DNA from: Hymenobacter jeongseonensis
GTDB taxonomy: Bacteria > Bacteroidota > Bacteroidia > Cytophagales > Hymenobacteraceae
Length of the DNA: 64,000 bases
Assembly (NCBI RefSeq): GCF_015694725.1
Contig: NZ_JADQDQ010000002.1
Coordinates: 310,001-374,000 of the forward strand
Reading direction: 5' to 3'
Shown here: piece by piece, positions 47,935 through 55,435 of the stretch
Numbering within the stretch: the first letter of the stretch is position 1
How the letters are laid out: each line of letters opens with the position of its first letter
Program-made: the position numbers and the translations under genes
Notes under the pieces: generated by a model
Databases searched by the model: none
Told to the model about the DNA's origin: nothing
Seen by the model: only the letters and a program-made list of their open reading frames with translations

Positions 47935-49074
47935 TCAATCGTTTCTATCCTCCCAGTCACCATACTGGCCGTCAGTTAAGGCATCCCAAGCATCTTCGTC
48001 GTGATTAGTTTCATCCTCTTCGCAGGACCCAAACCGGTCATAATGTTCATAAATTTCTTGATTCTCTTTCCCTTGATTGAGAAAGTTGTTGTTTGGAATA
48101 CTTTTATAATAATTCTCAAACGACTCTGTAAATAATTGGTCGTCTAAATAAAAACTAGCTCTACCCCTATTCGCAAGCTCTCTGGAAAGTGGTGGTTTTA
48201 CATCTACAGAAACCTCACCTTTCGAAACTCTTGATGACTTAAGTCGATTTATTAAATAATCAAAAACCCAGTTATTTTTTGTTTGGCCATCAAATGTTAA
48301 TAAGTGCCTCCAGTAGTCGACAGATGGTAAAAGGCATTCGTTCCTAGCAGGGAATTCGTCTACCTCCGATTTATTGTCTTTATAAACAGAACTCTTTCTA
48401 GTTGTACTTTTAGAATAAAGAGATTTTGATGTATCTATAATTACTATTAAAGCAGTATTTATATCGCGTTCAAGGCTATTAATGCAATAAGTATACAGAT
48501 CTTGACCGTCTGTGTAATCGAACCAATTTTCCTTAATCCACTGAAACCAAACACTTTTAAAGCTGTGATTTATTAGAAAAAAGGTAAGTTTAACACCTAT
48601 TTTATCTCCTTTGTCAGCTTCACAGAAATTTCTGAAGTATTTGTCGAACCATAACTTATTGCCCTCCGCAATTTCATCCAGCTTCTGGCTCTCCATTAAA
48701 TGAAAGTAACGCTTTAAGCTGCATATATTATACAAAGCTTTACCTATGGGCATTTTTAATTTACTTTCAAAAGTATATGGGTTTATGAAATCATTTTTAA
48801 CATTTTTTGACATCCACAGGTCAGCCATATCCATTTTCCTTCCAAGCGATTCTATTGCTTCCTTGGAGAAGCAATAATCTTTTCTTCCAGCTTCCAAAAC
48901 CCTAAAATATCGCCGAGATAACATGAAATTATCGATTTTCCGCAAGCAGTAGTCCAAATACCCAGGTTCTGACTCTAGGACAGAATGAATTGTATGGCCT
49001 GAGAACTTTCCAAAAGCAATTACAGTCGTCGGGTAGTAAAACCAGTATTCTTGGTTTGGTTTGCTACTTTTCAT
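47935..49074 (-). CDS. Unknown protein A with N-terminal ExoX-C-like motif block (candidate defence gene)
   Basis: I do not recognise the whole protein (379 residues). Residues about 18-62 contain VIAFGKFSGHTIHSVLESEPGYLDYCL, which resembles the C-terminal domain of exodeoxyribonuclease X (FGK..G....V...P.YL.W). The middle (70-320) is mostly helical and charged, and is Lys/Phe/Tyr-rich. The last 40 residues are strongly acidic and end DALTDGQYGDWEDRND. No membrane segment is seen, and no nuclease or NTPase motif. It is very AT-rich, is divergently transcribed from gene B with a 176-base shared region, and converges on hsdR. Gene B carries the same N-terminal block, which suggests a two-gene system. 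Confidence 0.75.
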   Translation of the reverse strand: MKSSKPNQEYWFYYPTTVIAFGKFSGHTIHSVLESEPGYLDYCLRKIDNFMLSRRYFRVLEAGRKDYCFSKEAIESLGRKMDMADLWMSKNVKNDFINPYTFESKLKMPIGKALYNICSLKRYFHLMESQKLDEIAEGNKLWFDKYFRNFCEADKGDKIGVKLTFFLINHSFKSVWFQWIKENWFDYTDGQDLYTYCINSLERDINTALIVIIDTSKSLYSKSTTRKSSVYKDNKSEVDEFPARNECLLPSVDYWRHLLTFDGQTKNNWVFDYLINRLKSSRVSKGEVSVDVKPPLSRELANRGRASFYLDDQLFTESFENYYKSIPNNNFLNQGKENQEIYEHYDRFGSCEEDETNHDEDAWDALTDGQYGDWEDRND

Positions 49075-49098
49075 ATTTTGAGCGGCATAAAGCTAAGA

Positions 49099-49227
49099 AT
49101 GACAACACCAACCCAATTGTTGGAAGCATTTGATTACCAGGGCATTTTTCGGTTATATGAAATATCGAAGCCTTCAATAAAAGGCTCAATTCACATCCCT
49201 CCTTTTTGCGTTACCATTGTGAGGTAG
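49099..49227 (+). CDS. Possible 42-residue small ORF in the A-B intergenic region
   Basis: An ATG at 49099 opens a frame reading MTTPTQLLEAFDYQGIF and on to a stop at 49225-49227, upstream of gene B. The predicted peptide is mixed in composition with no membrane segment. It fills most of the divergent promoter region, so it could equally be chance. Only conservation of this frame in related islands would establish it. Confidence 0.2.
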   Translation: MTTPTQLLEAFDYQGIFRLYEISKPSIKGSIHIPPFCVTIVR

Positions 49228-49250
49228 CTCAACGATTAAGAAATGGCAGT

Positions 49251-50381
49251 ATGGAAAAAAAGGTAATAAATGCCAAACTATGGCGCTTTGATGAAAAATC
49301 AGTCTTTGTATTTGGAAAACACATAGGCAAAACTGTTCAGGACGTATTTAAATCTGAGCCATCATACATCATGTTCTGCCTATGTGATGTATCAAAGTTT
49401 GTGCTATCCCAAGGTGGATATGATGCCTTAAAAAGCATCAATGGGAACTATATAAAAGACAATAAGGCATTCACCTCATTTTTTTTAAATAAAATATTTG
49501 AACTTAATAGAATCGTAGGGGATAACACCTACTTAGCTTCGGGCAGAGAGAAAAAAACAAGTTTTTTTGACAATTATTTAATCCATTTCGATGGTGATAA
49601 GCCACTTATGTATACACACAAGCGGGCTAAATCATGGTACATCGGCAACTCCTGTGGTGAAACGGTTGAAGTAAATGATGTGTATCCAGACCTAAGGCGT
49701 CGAGGAAAATCAATAAGCAAGCAACATAATGAATTCAACTTTTCGATTAATATTATTGACTACAAGGACTTAAAGGCATTTAGAAAATATGAGCGTTCTT
49801 ATGCAAACCCAGGTATACGGAACTTCGAAATAGCAGCAAACTTAGGTTGTGGCCTCATCGTCTTAGTAGTTTCAATGGAGTGGCACAATCTCTCACAGGA
49901 CCCGATACACCGCTTCTTTGGCAGCTCTAGCAATATAAGATTAATACCCGACGACTCACCTTGTGTAATGCATATTATAAAATCGCATTACTCCGGTAAA
50001 ACAAAAGTCGGCGTTATAGATGATGTTGATACCGAAGGTAGTAGCAGGGAATTAGATGCAAACTATAACAAAACTGATGTCAACTCGAGAGCAGGCATTA
50101 TGGATGGCCTGCCTGAACTACTAAAAGAGCTACTTGAAACTTACTCGCTTTATCGGCAAGCCTTCCCTAACAAAAATTTATTCAATAATACCAGCTTATA
50201 TTACAAAAGGAATAATTTAAAATTCACGCTTTCGTGGGATGAAGTAAATAAATTAATAGCTCATTGGTACGCATTGAATAATGATTTAAAGACTTATGAA
50301 TCGAGGCAAAAAAGAATATTCATGAAAATCCTAGAACAAAGTGGCTATTTCGAAAGTGATTATTCTAACGATGATAATTAA
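49251..50381 (+). CDS. Unknown protein B with N-terminal ExoX-C-like motif block (candidate defence gene)
   Basis: The ATG at 49251 gives 376 residues; a TTG at 49206 is in frame but weaker. The N-terminus shares the block of protein A: VFVFGKHIGKTVQDVFKSEPSYIMFCL (FGK at 21-23) against FGKFSGHTIHSVLESEPGYLDYCL. After that the two proteins diverge. The middle has beta-rich, basic stretches (DVYPDLRRRGKSISKQHNEFNFSINIIDYKDL) and a hydrophobic strand LGCGLIVLVVSMEW; the C-terminal third is helical (LPELLKELLETYSLYRQAF...). No known catalytic motif. AT-rich like gene A. It lies between gene A and the integrase. Function unknown; defence is inferred from location. Confidence 0.75.
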   Translation: MEKKVINAKLWRFDEKSVFVFGKHIGKTVQDVFKSEPSYIMFCLCDVSKFVLSQGGYDALKSINGNYIKDNKAFTSFFLNKIFELNRIVGDNTYLASGREKKTSFFDNYLIHFDGDKPLMYTHKRAKSWYIGNSCGETVEVNDVYPDLRRRGKSISKQHNEFNFSINIIDYKDLKAFRKYERSYANPGIRNFEIAANLGCGLIVLVVSMEWHNLSQDPIHRFFGSSSNIRLIPDDSPCVMHIIKSHYSGKTKVGVIDDVDTEGSSRELDANYNKTDVNSRAGIMDGLPELLKELLETYSLYRQAFPNKNLFNNTSLYYKRNNLKFTLSWDEVNKLIAHWYALNNDLKTYESRQKRIFMKILEQSGYFESDYSNDDN

Positions 50382-50434
50382 TCAATGAAGTAGGGAGGGG
50401 TTTAATCAAACCGTTTATGAGTTTTTTACATCAG

Positions 50435-51673
50435 CTATAGCAAAGCCTGACTGGCCATATCCAAAACATCGTTATCAAACCCCTTGAGATAGATTCGGGT
50501 GGTAGCTTCGCTATCATGCCCCATCATTTCGCTGATTTGGGCAATAGGAACTCCAGATTGTTTGAGAACCGTAGCAAAGGAATGTCGGGCTACGTAGGTT
50601 GTTAGTGGCGTGTCTACCTCAGCCAAGGTGGCCAATTCTTTCAAGCTACTGTTGGTTTGCCGCAACACCTTTTGCACCCGGTAGTCACGTTGTTGCTCGG
50701 TCTGGTGAAAGTCGCTCAGGATGGGGAAAATGTAGGGCGAAGGGCTAGCAGAAGCTTGTTCGCGGTAATAATCCAAGATTTCTTGGGCAGGGGCAAGAAC
50801 GTTCACATTGAAGTTCTCCTTCGTCTTACGACGGCTATAAAAGATGCGCTCGTCGCGAAAATCCTTCCAGCGCAGGTACGCCATGTCCACGAAGTTGATG
50901 CCACGGCAGTAAAAGCTAAACAGGAAGTAGCGGCGGGCCTGCGCTTGGGCCGGGTTATCAACCAAGTTCAAATCCTTGATGCGCTGCAATTCAGCTTTGG
51001 AAATGGCGCGGCGTGTTGTCTGAATGCGCCGGTACTTAGCAAAGTTGATTCCTTTGTATGGGTCGTATTCTTCCGCTACCACTTCCTCCTTGCGAGCATA
51101 ATTGATAAGCGTCTTAAACGTCCGTAAATAGACAAAGAAGGCGTTGGGTTTGGTGCCTCGCTGCAAGTGGTACTCTTCCCAGCGAGTAAGGAAAGCATTG
51201 TTAACATCCGAAAAGCTAAAGTCCTTGTCGCCACGGTAGGCCATCAGACTTTTCTTGGTGGCATGGAATATGTCGGCATAGCCCAACCGGTCAGAACCCC
51301 GCAAGCGAGCTACCCAATGGTCGAAGTAGCCAAGAACTGTTTCACGTGTTTGAACCTTGCCAAGTTTGGCTTTGAGGCTTTCGAGGGTATAAGGCTTATC
51401 GTTGTTCTCAAAGTCGAGAATCGCCTTTTCCGCATCGTGCTCTGCCTTGTCAATCGCCCGCTTAATCTCATGATATAGGTCGTGCTTTCGCTTGGGTCGG
51501 TTGGTTTTGGCATCCCACTCATCCAGGTGACAACTGATGCCCAAGCCAATTTTAAGCTGCCTCCGGTCCCGGGTTAGGCGCAACAAAATGGGATGCTCAC
51601 CATTCTTAAGTACCTTAGATGTGTATAGAACGGCTTTTACGGTGGTGTGCATGCCTTTTTTCGGTGTAAACAT
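50435..51673 (-). CDS. int: Tyrosine recombinase / integrase of the element
   Basis: The 412-residue protein belongs to the Bacteroidota-type phage integrase group. It has an N-terminal Arm/SAM-like part (TSKVLKNGEHPILLRLTRDRRQLKIGLG), a core-binding region (about 105-210) and the catalytic domain with the first Arg in FYCRGINFVDMAYLRW, the Y-V-A-R-H box (TTYVARHSFAT), MGHDSEATTRIY with the late His and the nucleophile Tyr395. All catalytic residues are present except that the HxxR histidine is Tyr, as is common in this group. It is the last gene before attR. Its start codon lies between two GTGTAAACA units, so integrase binding could repress its own gene. Confidence 0.94.
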   Translation of the reverse strand: MFTPKKGMHTTVKAVLYTSKVLKNGEHPILLRLTRDRRQLKIGLGISCHLDEWDAKTNRPKRKHDLYHEIKRAIDKAEHDAEKAILDFENNDKPYTLESLKAKLGKVQTRETVLGYFDHWVARLRGSDRLGYADIFHATKKSLMAYRGDKDFSFSDVNNAFLTRWEEYHLQRGTKPNAFFVYLRTFKTLINYARKEEVVAEEYDPYKGINFAKYRRIQTTRRAISKAELQRIKDLNLVDNPAQAQARRYFLFSFYCRGINFVDMAYLRWKDFRDERIFYSRRKTKENFNVNVLAPAQEILDYYREQASASPSPYIFPILSDFHQTEQQRDYRVQKVLRQTNSSLKELATLAEVDTPLTTYVARHSFATVLKQSGVPIAQISEMMGHDSEATTRIYLKGFDNDVLDMASQALL

Positions 51674-51684
51674 GGTGTAAACAA
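51663..51684 (+). repeat. Right 22-bp copy of the tandem GTGTAAACA sequence, overlapping the integrase start
   Basis: Identical to 37474-37495 in sequence and orientation. The integrase initiation codon (complement of 51671-51673) lies between the two GTGTAAACA units. It is a candidate arm-type binding site and autoregulatory operator. Confidence 0.75.
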
Positions 51685-51795
51685 AGCTAGCAAAACCAGC
51701 TAATCAAAAGCAAATCAGAATGAATTTTTATTTCAATAAACATTTGATATACAAGCCAAAACAAACTAAAATAAGCCGAGAATACCTAGTATCAA

Positions 51796-51842
51796 TTGCA
51801 TGGCATGCAAGAGGTCATCGGTTCGACTCCGATATTCTCCAC
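51796..51842 (+). repeat. attR: 47-bp direct repeat at the right end of the element
   Basis: Exact copy of 37354-37400, covering only the tRNA-Ala 3' half. No D arm or 5' acceptor strand precedes it, so this is not a functional tRNA gene. It marks the right border of the island. Confidence 0.95.
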
Positions 51843-51857
51843 TGAAGATGTGAATAC

Positions 51858-51895
51858 AAAAAAGCCCGACCAGTTTCCTGGTCGGGCTTTTTTGT
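51858..51895. terminator. Terminator behind attR, shared with cysK
   Basis: AAAAAGCCCGACCAG and CTGGTCGGGCTTTTTT form a perfect stem of 15 bases with a TTTC loop; T-runs exist on both strands. It terminates cysK on the minus strand (stop at 51917) and was probably the original tRNA-Ala terminator before integration. Confidence 0.88.
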
Positions 51896-51916
51896 TGGCC
51901 GGAAGCGGGAGTTGCG

Positions 51917-52840
51917 TTACACAAACAGGCCGTCGACCGATAGGTAGCGTTCGCCGGTGTCGTAGCAGAACGTCAGGACCCGGGCGCCCTGGGGCATATC
52001 GGGCAGCTTTTTGGCAATGGCCGCCAGCGAAGCACCCGACGAAACGCCCACGAACAAACCTTCTTCGCGAGCGGCGCGGCGCGTCATCTCATACGCTTCC
52101 TGATGCGACACCTGAATGGTACCGTCGAGGATGTTGGTGTGCAGGTTTTCGGGGATAAAGCCCGCGCCAATGCCTTGGATGGGGTGCGGTCCCGGCGCAC
52201 CACCGCTGATAACCGGCGAGGCTTCCGGCTCTACGGCAAAGGTTTTCATGTTGGGGAATAAGGGTTTCAGCACTTCCGTCACGGCGGTGATGTGGCCGCC
52301 TGTGCCCACACCGGTAATATGAAAGTCAAAACCTTCGGGCGCATCGCGCAAAATTTCCTGGGCCGTGGTTTCGGCGTGGATTTGCAAGTTGGCGGGGTTG
52401 GAGAATTGCATGGGCATCCAAGCGCCAGGCGTGCTGGCCACAATGTCCTGGGCGCGCTCGATGGCTCCTTTCATGCCTTTCTCGCGCGGCGTGAGTTCCA
52501 GGGTAGCCCCGTAGGCGGCCATGAGGCGGCGGCGCTCAATGCTCATGCTTTCCGGCATCACGAGGGTCAGCTTGTAGCCTTTTACGGCGGCAACCAGGGC
52601 CAGGCCTACGCCGGTGTTGCCGGAGGTAGGCTCCACAATCAGGCTGTCTTTGGTGAGGATGCCATCCTTTTCGGCCTGCGTAATCATCGACAGTGCAATC
52701 CGGTCTTTAATAGAGCCGCCGGGGTTGGCGCGTTCCGTTTTCACCCACACTTCTACGTCGGGACGGATGGTGGCGAAAATGCGGTTGAGGCGCACCAGCG
52801 GCGTGTTGCCGATGGTGTCGAGAATGGAATTGGCTTTCAT
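51917..52840 (-). CDS. cysK: Cysteine synthase (O-acetylserine sulfhydrylase)
   Basis: The PLP enzyme makes cysteine from O-acetylserine and sulfide. The ATG at 52840 begins [20 protein letters not shown], the usual start; the 17-codon upstream extension is rejected. The protein has 307 residues. The PLP Lys45 lies in [11 protein letters not shown], the substrate loop is [10 protein letters not shown], and the phosphate-binding GTGGHITAV and [10 protein letters not shown] follow. It lies downstream of cysE on the same strand, separated by 114 bases holding a large imperfect inverted repeat. CysM-type specificity is possible but the CysK pattern fits better. Confidence 0.94.
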   Translation of the reverse strand: MKANSILDTIGNTPLVRLNRIFATIRPDVEVWVKTERANPGGSIKDRIALSMITQAEKDGILTKDSLIVEPTSGNTGVGLALVAAVKGYKLTLVMPESMSIERRRLMAAYGATLELTPREKGMKGAIERAQDIVASTPGAWMPMQFSNPANLQIHAETTAQEILRDAPEGFDFHITGVGTGGHITAVTEVLKPLFPNMKTFAVEPEASPVISGGAPGPHPIQGIGAGFIPENLHTNILDGTIQVSHQEAYEMTRRAAREEGLFVGVSSGASLAAIAKKLPDMPQGARVLTFCYDTGERYLSVDGLFV

Positions 52841-52845
52841 GAGGG

Positions 52846-52952
52846 CAATGAGTAAATGAGCAAATGGCTGAATGGATGGATGAGTTGACAAACAGGCTTA
52901 CGGAGGCAAACTATTCATTCACCCATTTGGCCATCTGCTCATTCACTCATTG
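52846..52952. repeat. 39-bp imperfect inverted repeat between cysE and cysK
   Basis: Arms at 52846-52884 and 52914-52952 match at 32 of 39 positions; all seven differences are transitions. The arms are built from short ATGAGTGAATG-like units. A transcript from cysE to cysK would fold into a long hairpin here, which could partly terminate, protect or process the message. Confidence 0.75.
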
Positions 52953-52954
52953 GA

Positions 52955-53788
52955 TTAAATGGAAAATACTAACTCGGCGGCGGGGTCGACGTTGCGCGAT
53001 ATCTGGATGTGGGCGCGGTGGTAGACGCGCGAGTGCGAGGGCACACTTTCGGTCAGCCACACGTTGCCGCCGATGATGCTGCGGGTGCCCACCACCGTGC
53101 TGCCGCCCAAGATAGTAGCCCCGGCATATATAACAACATGGTCTTCGATGGTGGGATGCCGCTTGGTGCCCTGCAAGCCCTTGGTAACGCTTAGCGCCCC
53201 TAAGGTCACGCCTTGGTAAATCTGCACATTGGCCCCGATGACGGCGGTTTCGCCAATGACGAGGCCCGTGCCGTGGTCGATGCAGAACGCCGCCCCGATT
53301 TGGGCGCCGGGGTGAATGTCGATGCCGGTGCGCTGGTGGGCGTACTCGCTGAGCAGGCGCGGCAGGCGCGGCAGGCCGCGCTGGTGCAAGGCATGGGCCA
53401 GCCGGTGCAGAGCCGTGGCATAGAAACCAGGATACGAGCTGATAATTTCGCCGAGGCCCTGAGCGGCGGGGTCGCTGGCCAAGATGGCGGTGGCGTCGCG
53501 TAGCAAGGCGGTGCGCAAGGCCGGGAGTTGGGCGGTAAACTCGTCGGCCAGGGTGGGCGCCGACGCGGGCAGCGCGGGCACTTGCGCCAGCAGTACCGCT
53601 AGCTCGGACCGGAAGTGGTAAAGTTCGGAAGCCACGGCGTCGGTCGTGGACAAGGGCCGCTCGGCGCGCTGGGGAAAAAGAAGCGCCAGCAAGCCATCGG
53701 CCAACGCGCAGAAAGCGGTGCCAGGCAAGGCATCGGGCACCGTGGAGTGGGCCTGGGCCAGTTCGGCAGCAAAAGAAGAAGGGAGCAC
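52955..53788 (-). CDS. cysE: Serine O-acetyltransferase (GTG start likely)
   Basis: The enzyme makes O-acetylserine for cysK. The C-terminal left-handed beta-helix has [35 protein letters not shown] (catalytic His and hexapeptide repeats), [10 protein letters not shown], and [16 protein letters not shown]. The open frame runs up to 53902 with no Met except the first, and its N-terminal 38 residues are low-quality sequence overlapping the cupin promoter region. The GTG at 53788 (reading [23 protein letters not shown]) gives 277 residues, which fits the longer plant/EpsC-like N-terminal helical domain. The gene order cysE-cysK is the normal pathway pair. Confidence 0.9.
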   Translation of the reverse strand: MLPSSFAAELAQAHSTVPDALPGTAFCALADGLLALLFPQRAERPLSTTDAVASELYHFRSELAVLLAQVPALPASAPTLADEFTAQLPALRTALLRDATAILASDPAAQGLGEIISSYPGFYATALHRLAHALHQRGLPRLPRLLSEYAHQRTGIDIHPGAQIGAAFCIDHGTGLVIGETAVIGANVQIYQGVTLGALSVTKGLQGTKRHPTIEDHVVIYAGATILGGSTVVGTRSIIGGNVWLTESVPSHSRVYHRAHIQISRNVDPAAELVFSI

Positions 53789-53970
53789 GGCAACAGAAAA
53801 AGGGTGGTAAGAACCGAGGGAGTAAACCAGTCGGGATGGCGAAGGTTTCGGAGCGCCCAGACAACGGTTGGAACAACTTGACCGTTTAGCTGGAAGCGCC
53901 ATCCGAAGGCTTCGCTGCCATACGACCGGGCCAAAAGGTACTTCTTTCCCGACTTTTTACAATCAACACC

Positions 53971-54312
53971 ATGTCCGACACCACCATTACCAAAGTCGAT
54001 TCGCGCTACTCGCCCAAGGGCAAAGACGGCGAAAAATACCTCGCTTCCGGCAAGCATGTGGCCATGCGCATGTGGGAAAACGAGCAGCCCGGCGAGCCCA
54101 AAGAAGCTGCTTCGCGCACCTACGAAACCGTAGGATTTGTGCTGAGTGGGCGCGCCGAGCTGCATTTGGCCGGCCAGGTAGTAATCCTGGAAACCGGAAA
54201 TTCGTGGGTGGTGCCCCAAGGCGCCGAGCATACCTACAAAATACTCGAGAGCTTCACCGCGGTGGAAGCTACTTCGCCGCCGGCGCAGGTGCACGGCCGC
54301 GATGAGGAATAG
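53971..54312 (+). CDS. Cupin-domain protein
   Basis: This small 113-residue single cupin has the beta-barrel pattern HVAMRMWENEQPGE, ETVGFVLSGRAELHLAGQVVILETGNSWVVPQGAEHTYKIL. The first cupin motif lacks the usual His pair (it reads R.W...E), while the second has the P.G..H part with His at HTY. It may therefore bind metal weakly or not at all. It is convergent or divergent with no clear partner: cysE reads away on the other strand and an aldo/keto reductase follows after a terminator. Function cannot be assigned. Confidence 0.8.
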   Translation: MSDTTITKVDSRYSPKGKDGEKYLASGKHVAMRMWENEQPGEPKEAASRTYETVGFVLSGRAELHLAGQVVILETGNSWVVPQGAEHTYKILESFTAVEATSPPAQVHGRDEE

Positions 54313-54338
54313 CACAGCTGCCTAAAGGCATTTCTGAG

Positions 54339-54374
54339 ACGGCCTGCCGGGCGGAGGCCCAGCAGGTCGTTTTA
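54339..54374 (+). terminator. Rho-independent terminator after the cupin gene
   Basis: ACGGCCTGCCGGGC pairs with GCCCAGCAGGTCGT (one mismatch, one G-T pair) around a 4-base loop, followed by TTTTA. It lies 27 bases after the cupin stop. Confidence 0.72.
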
Positions 54375-54430
54375 TATCTCGTTCCGAGCCCTCCTTCTTC
54401 CTAGGAATAGCTCACCCATTACTACTTCCA

Positions 54431-55411
54431 ATGAAAACCCGTGAACTGGGCCACACTGGTCAGCAAGTATCCGCGCTGGGCCTGGGCTGCATGTCGATGG
54501 CTTCCGGCTACGCCTATGGTCCCAGCGACGCGCACGAAGCCGTGGCAACGCTGCACCGCGCTCTGGATTTGGGCGTGACCCTGTGGGATACGGCCGATGT
54601 CTACGGTTTTGGGGCCAACGAAGAACTGCTGCGGCAAGTGCTGGTGCCGAACCGGTCGTCTGTTTTTCTGGCTACCAAGTTTGGGTTTGTGACCGATGGC
54701 CGGGGTGGAGCGACGGTTGATGTGCGACCCGAGCGCATTGCCCGGGCCTGCGAGGCCAGTCTCCAGCGCTTGGGCATCGATACCATCGATTTATACTACG
54801 CCCACCGCATCGACCCGGCCGTGCCCGTGGAGGAAATGGTGGGCGCCATGGCGGCGCTGGTGCAGGCCGGCAAGGTTCGGTTCTTGGGTCTTTCCGAAGC
54901 TTCGGCGACCTCCCTGCGCCGCGCCCAGGCTACGCACCCCATCGCGGCGCTGCAATCGGAATATTCTATGTTTACCCGCGACGTAGAAGCGGAGATTCTG
55001 CCGGCCTGCCGCGAGTTGGGCGTAAGTCTGGTTCCGTTTTCGCCGCTGGGCCGCGGGTTGCTCACCAATCCGGGCCCGCAACTGGCCGCGCAGGATTTGC
55101 GCCGGAGCATGCCCCGTTTTGGGGAGGAAGTAGGCGATGCCAACGCGCCGTTGGTGGCCGGCCTGCACCAACTAGCCGCTGAAAAAGGCGTCACCACCGC
55201 TCAGCTGGCACTGTCGTGGCTGTTGGCGCAGGATGCGGGCATCATCCCGATTCCCGGTACCAAGCGCCGGAAGTATCTGGAAGAAAATGCCGCAGCCGCC
55301 GAAATCGTCTTATCCGCAACCGATTTGCGGCGGCTGGAGCAATTGCTGACTGCGCACCCAGTAGTGGGCGCCCGCTACGGCGAAGGCGCCCTGAAGCTTG
55401 TGAACCGTTAG
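54431..55411 (+). CDS. Aldo/keto reductase
   Basis: This is a 326-residue NADPH-type oxidoreductase of the aldo/keto reductase superfamily (AKR11/12-like). Seen are MKTRELGHTGQQVSALGLGCM at the start, WDTADVYGFGANEELL with the catalytic Asp and Tyr, LATKFGF with the Lys, and DLYYAHRIDP with the His, so the tetrad is complete. The C-terminal cofactor part has IPIPGTKRRKYLEENAAA. Its close pattern match is to general AKRs acting on small aldehydes; the substrate is unknown. Monocistronic, ending 24 bases from the convergent kinase gene. Confidence 0.93.
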   Translation: MKTRELGHTGQQVSALGLGCMSMASGYAYGPSDAHEAVATLHRALDLGVTLWDTADVYGFGANEELLRQVLVPNRSSVFLATKFGFVTDGRGGATVDVRPERIARACEASLQRLGIDTIDLYYAHRIDPAVPVEEMVGAMAALVQAGKVRFLGLSEASATSLRRAQATHPIAALQSEYSMFTRDVEAEILPACRELGVSLVPFSPLGRGLLTNPGPQLAAQDLRRSMPRFGEEVGDANAPLVAGLHQLAAEKGVTTAQLALSWLLAQDAGIIPIPGTKRRKYLEENAAAAEIVLSATDLRRLEQLLTAHPVVGARYGEGALKLVNR

Positions 55412-55435
55412 CCCTTGGGCTGTCGCAGCTGACGA

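Noticed and set aside
49075..49250. Retron-like or toxin-antitoxin small RNA between genes A and B
   Set aside because: No reverse transcriptase, no clear RNA fold and no known toxin motif in either neighbour.
51796..51842. Second tRNA-Ala gene
   Set aside because: Only the 3' half is present; there is no 5' acceptor strand or D arm. It is the attR copy.
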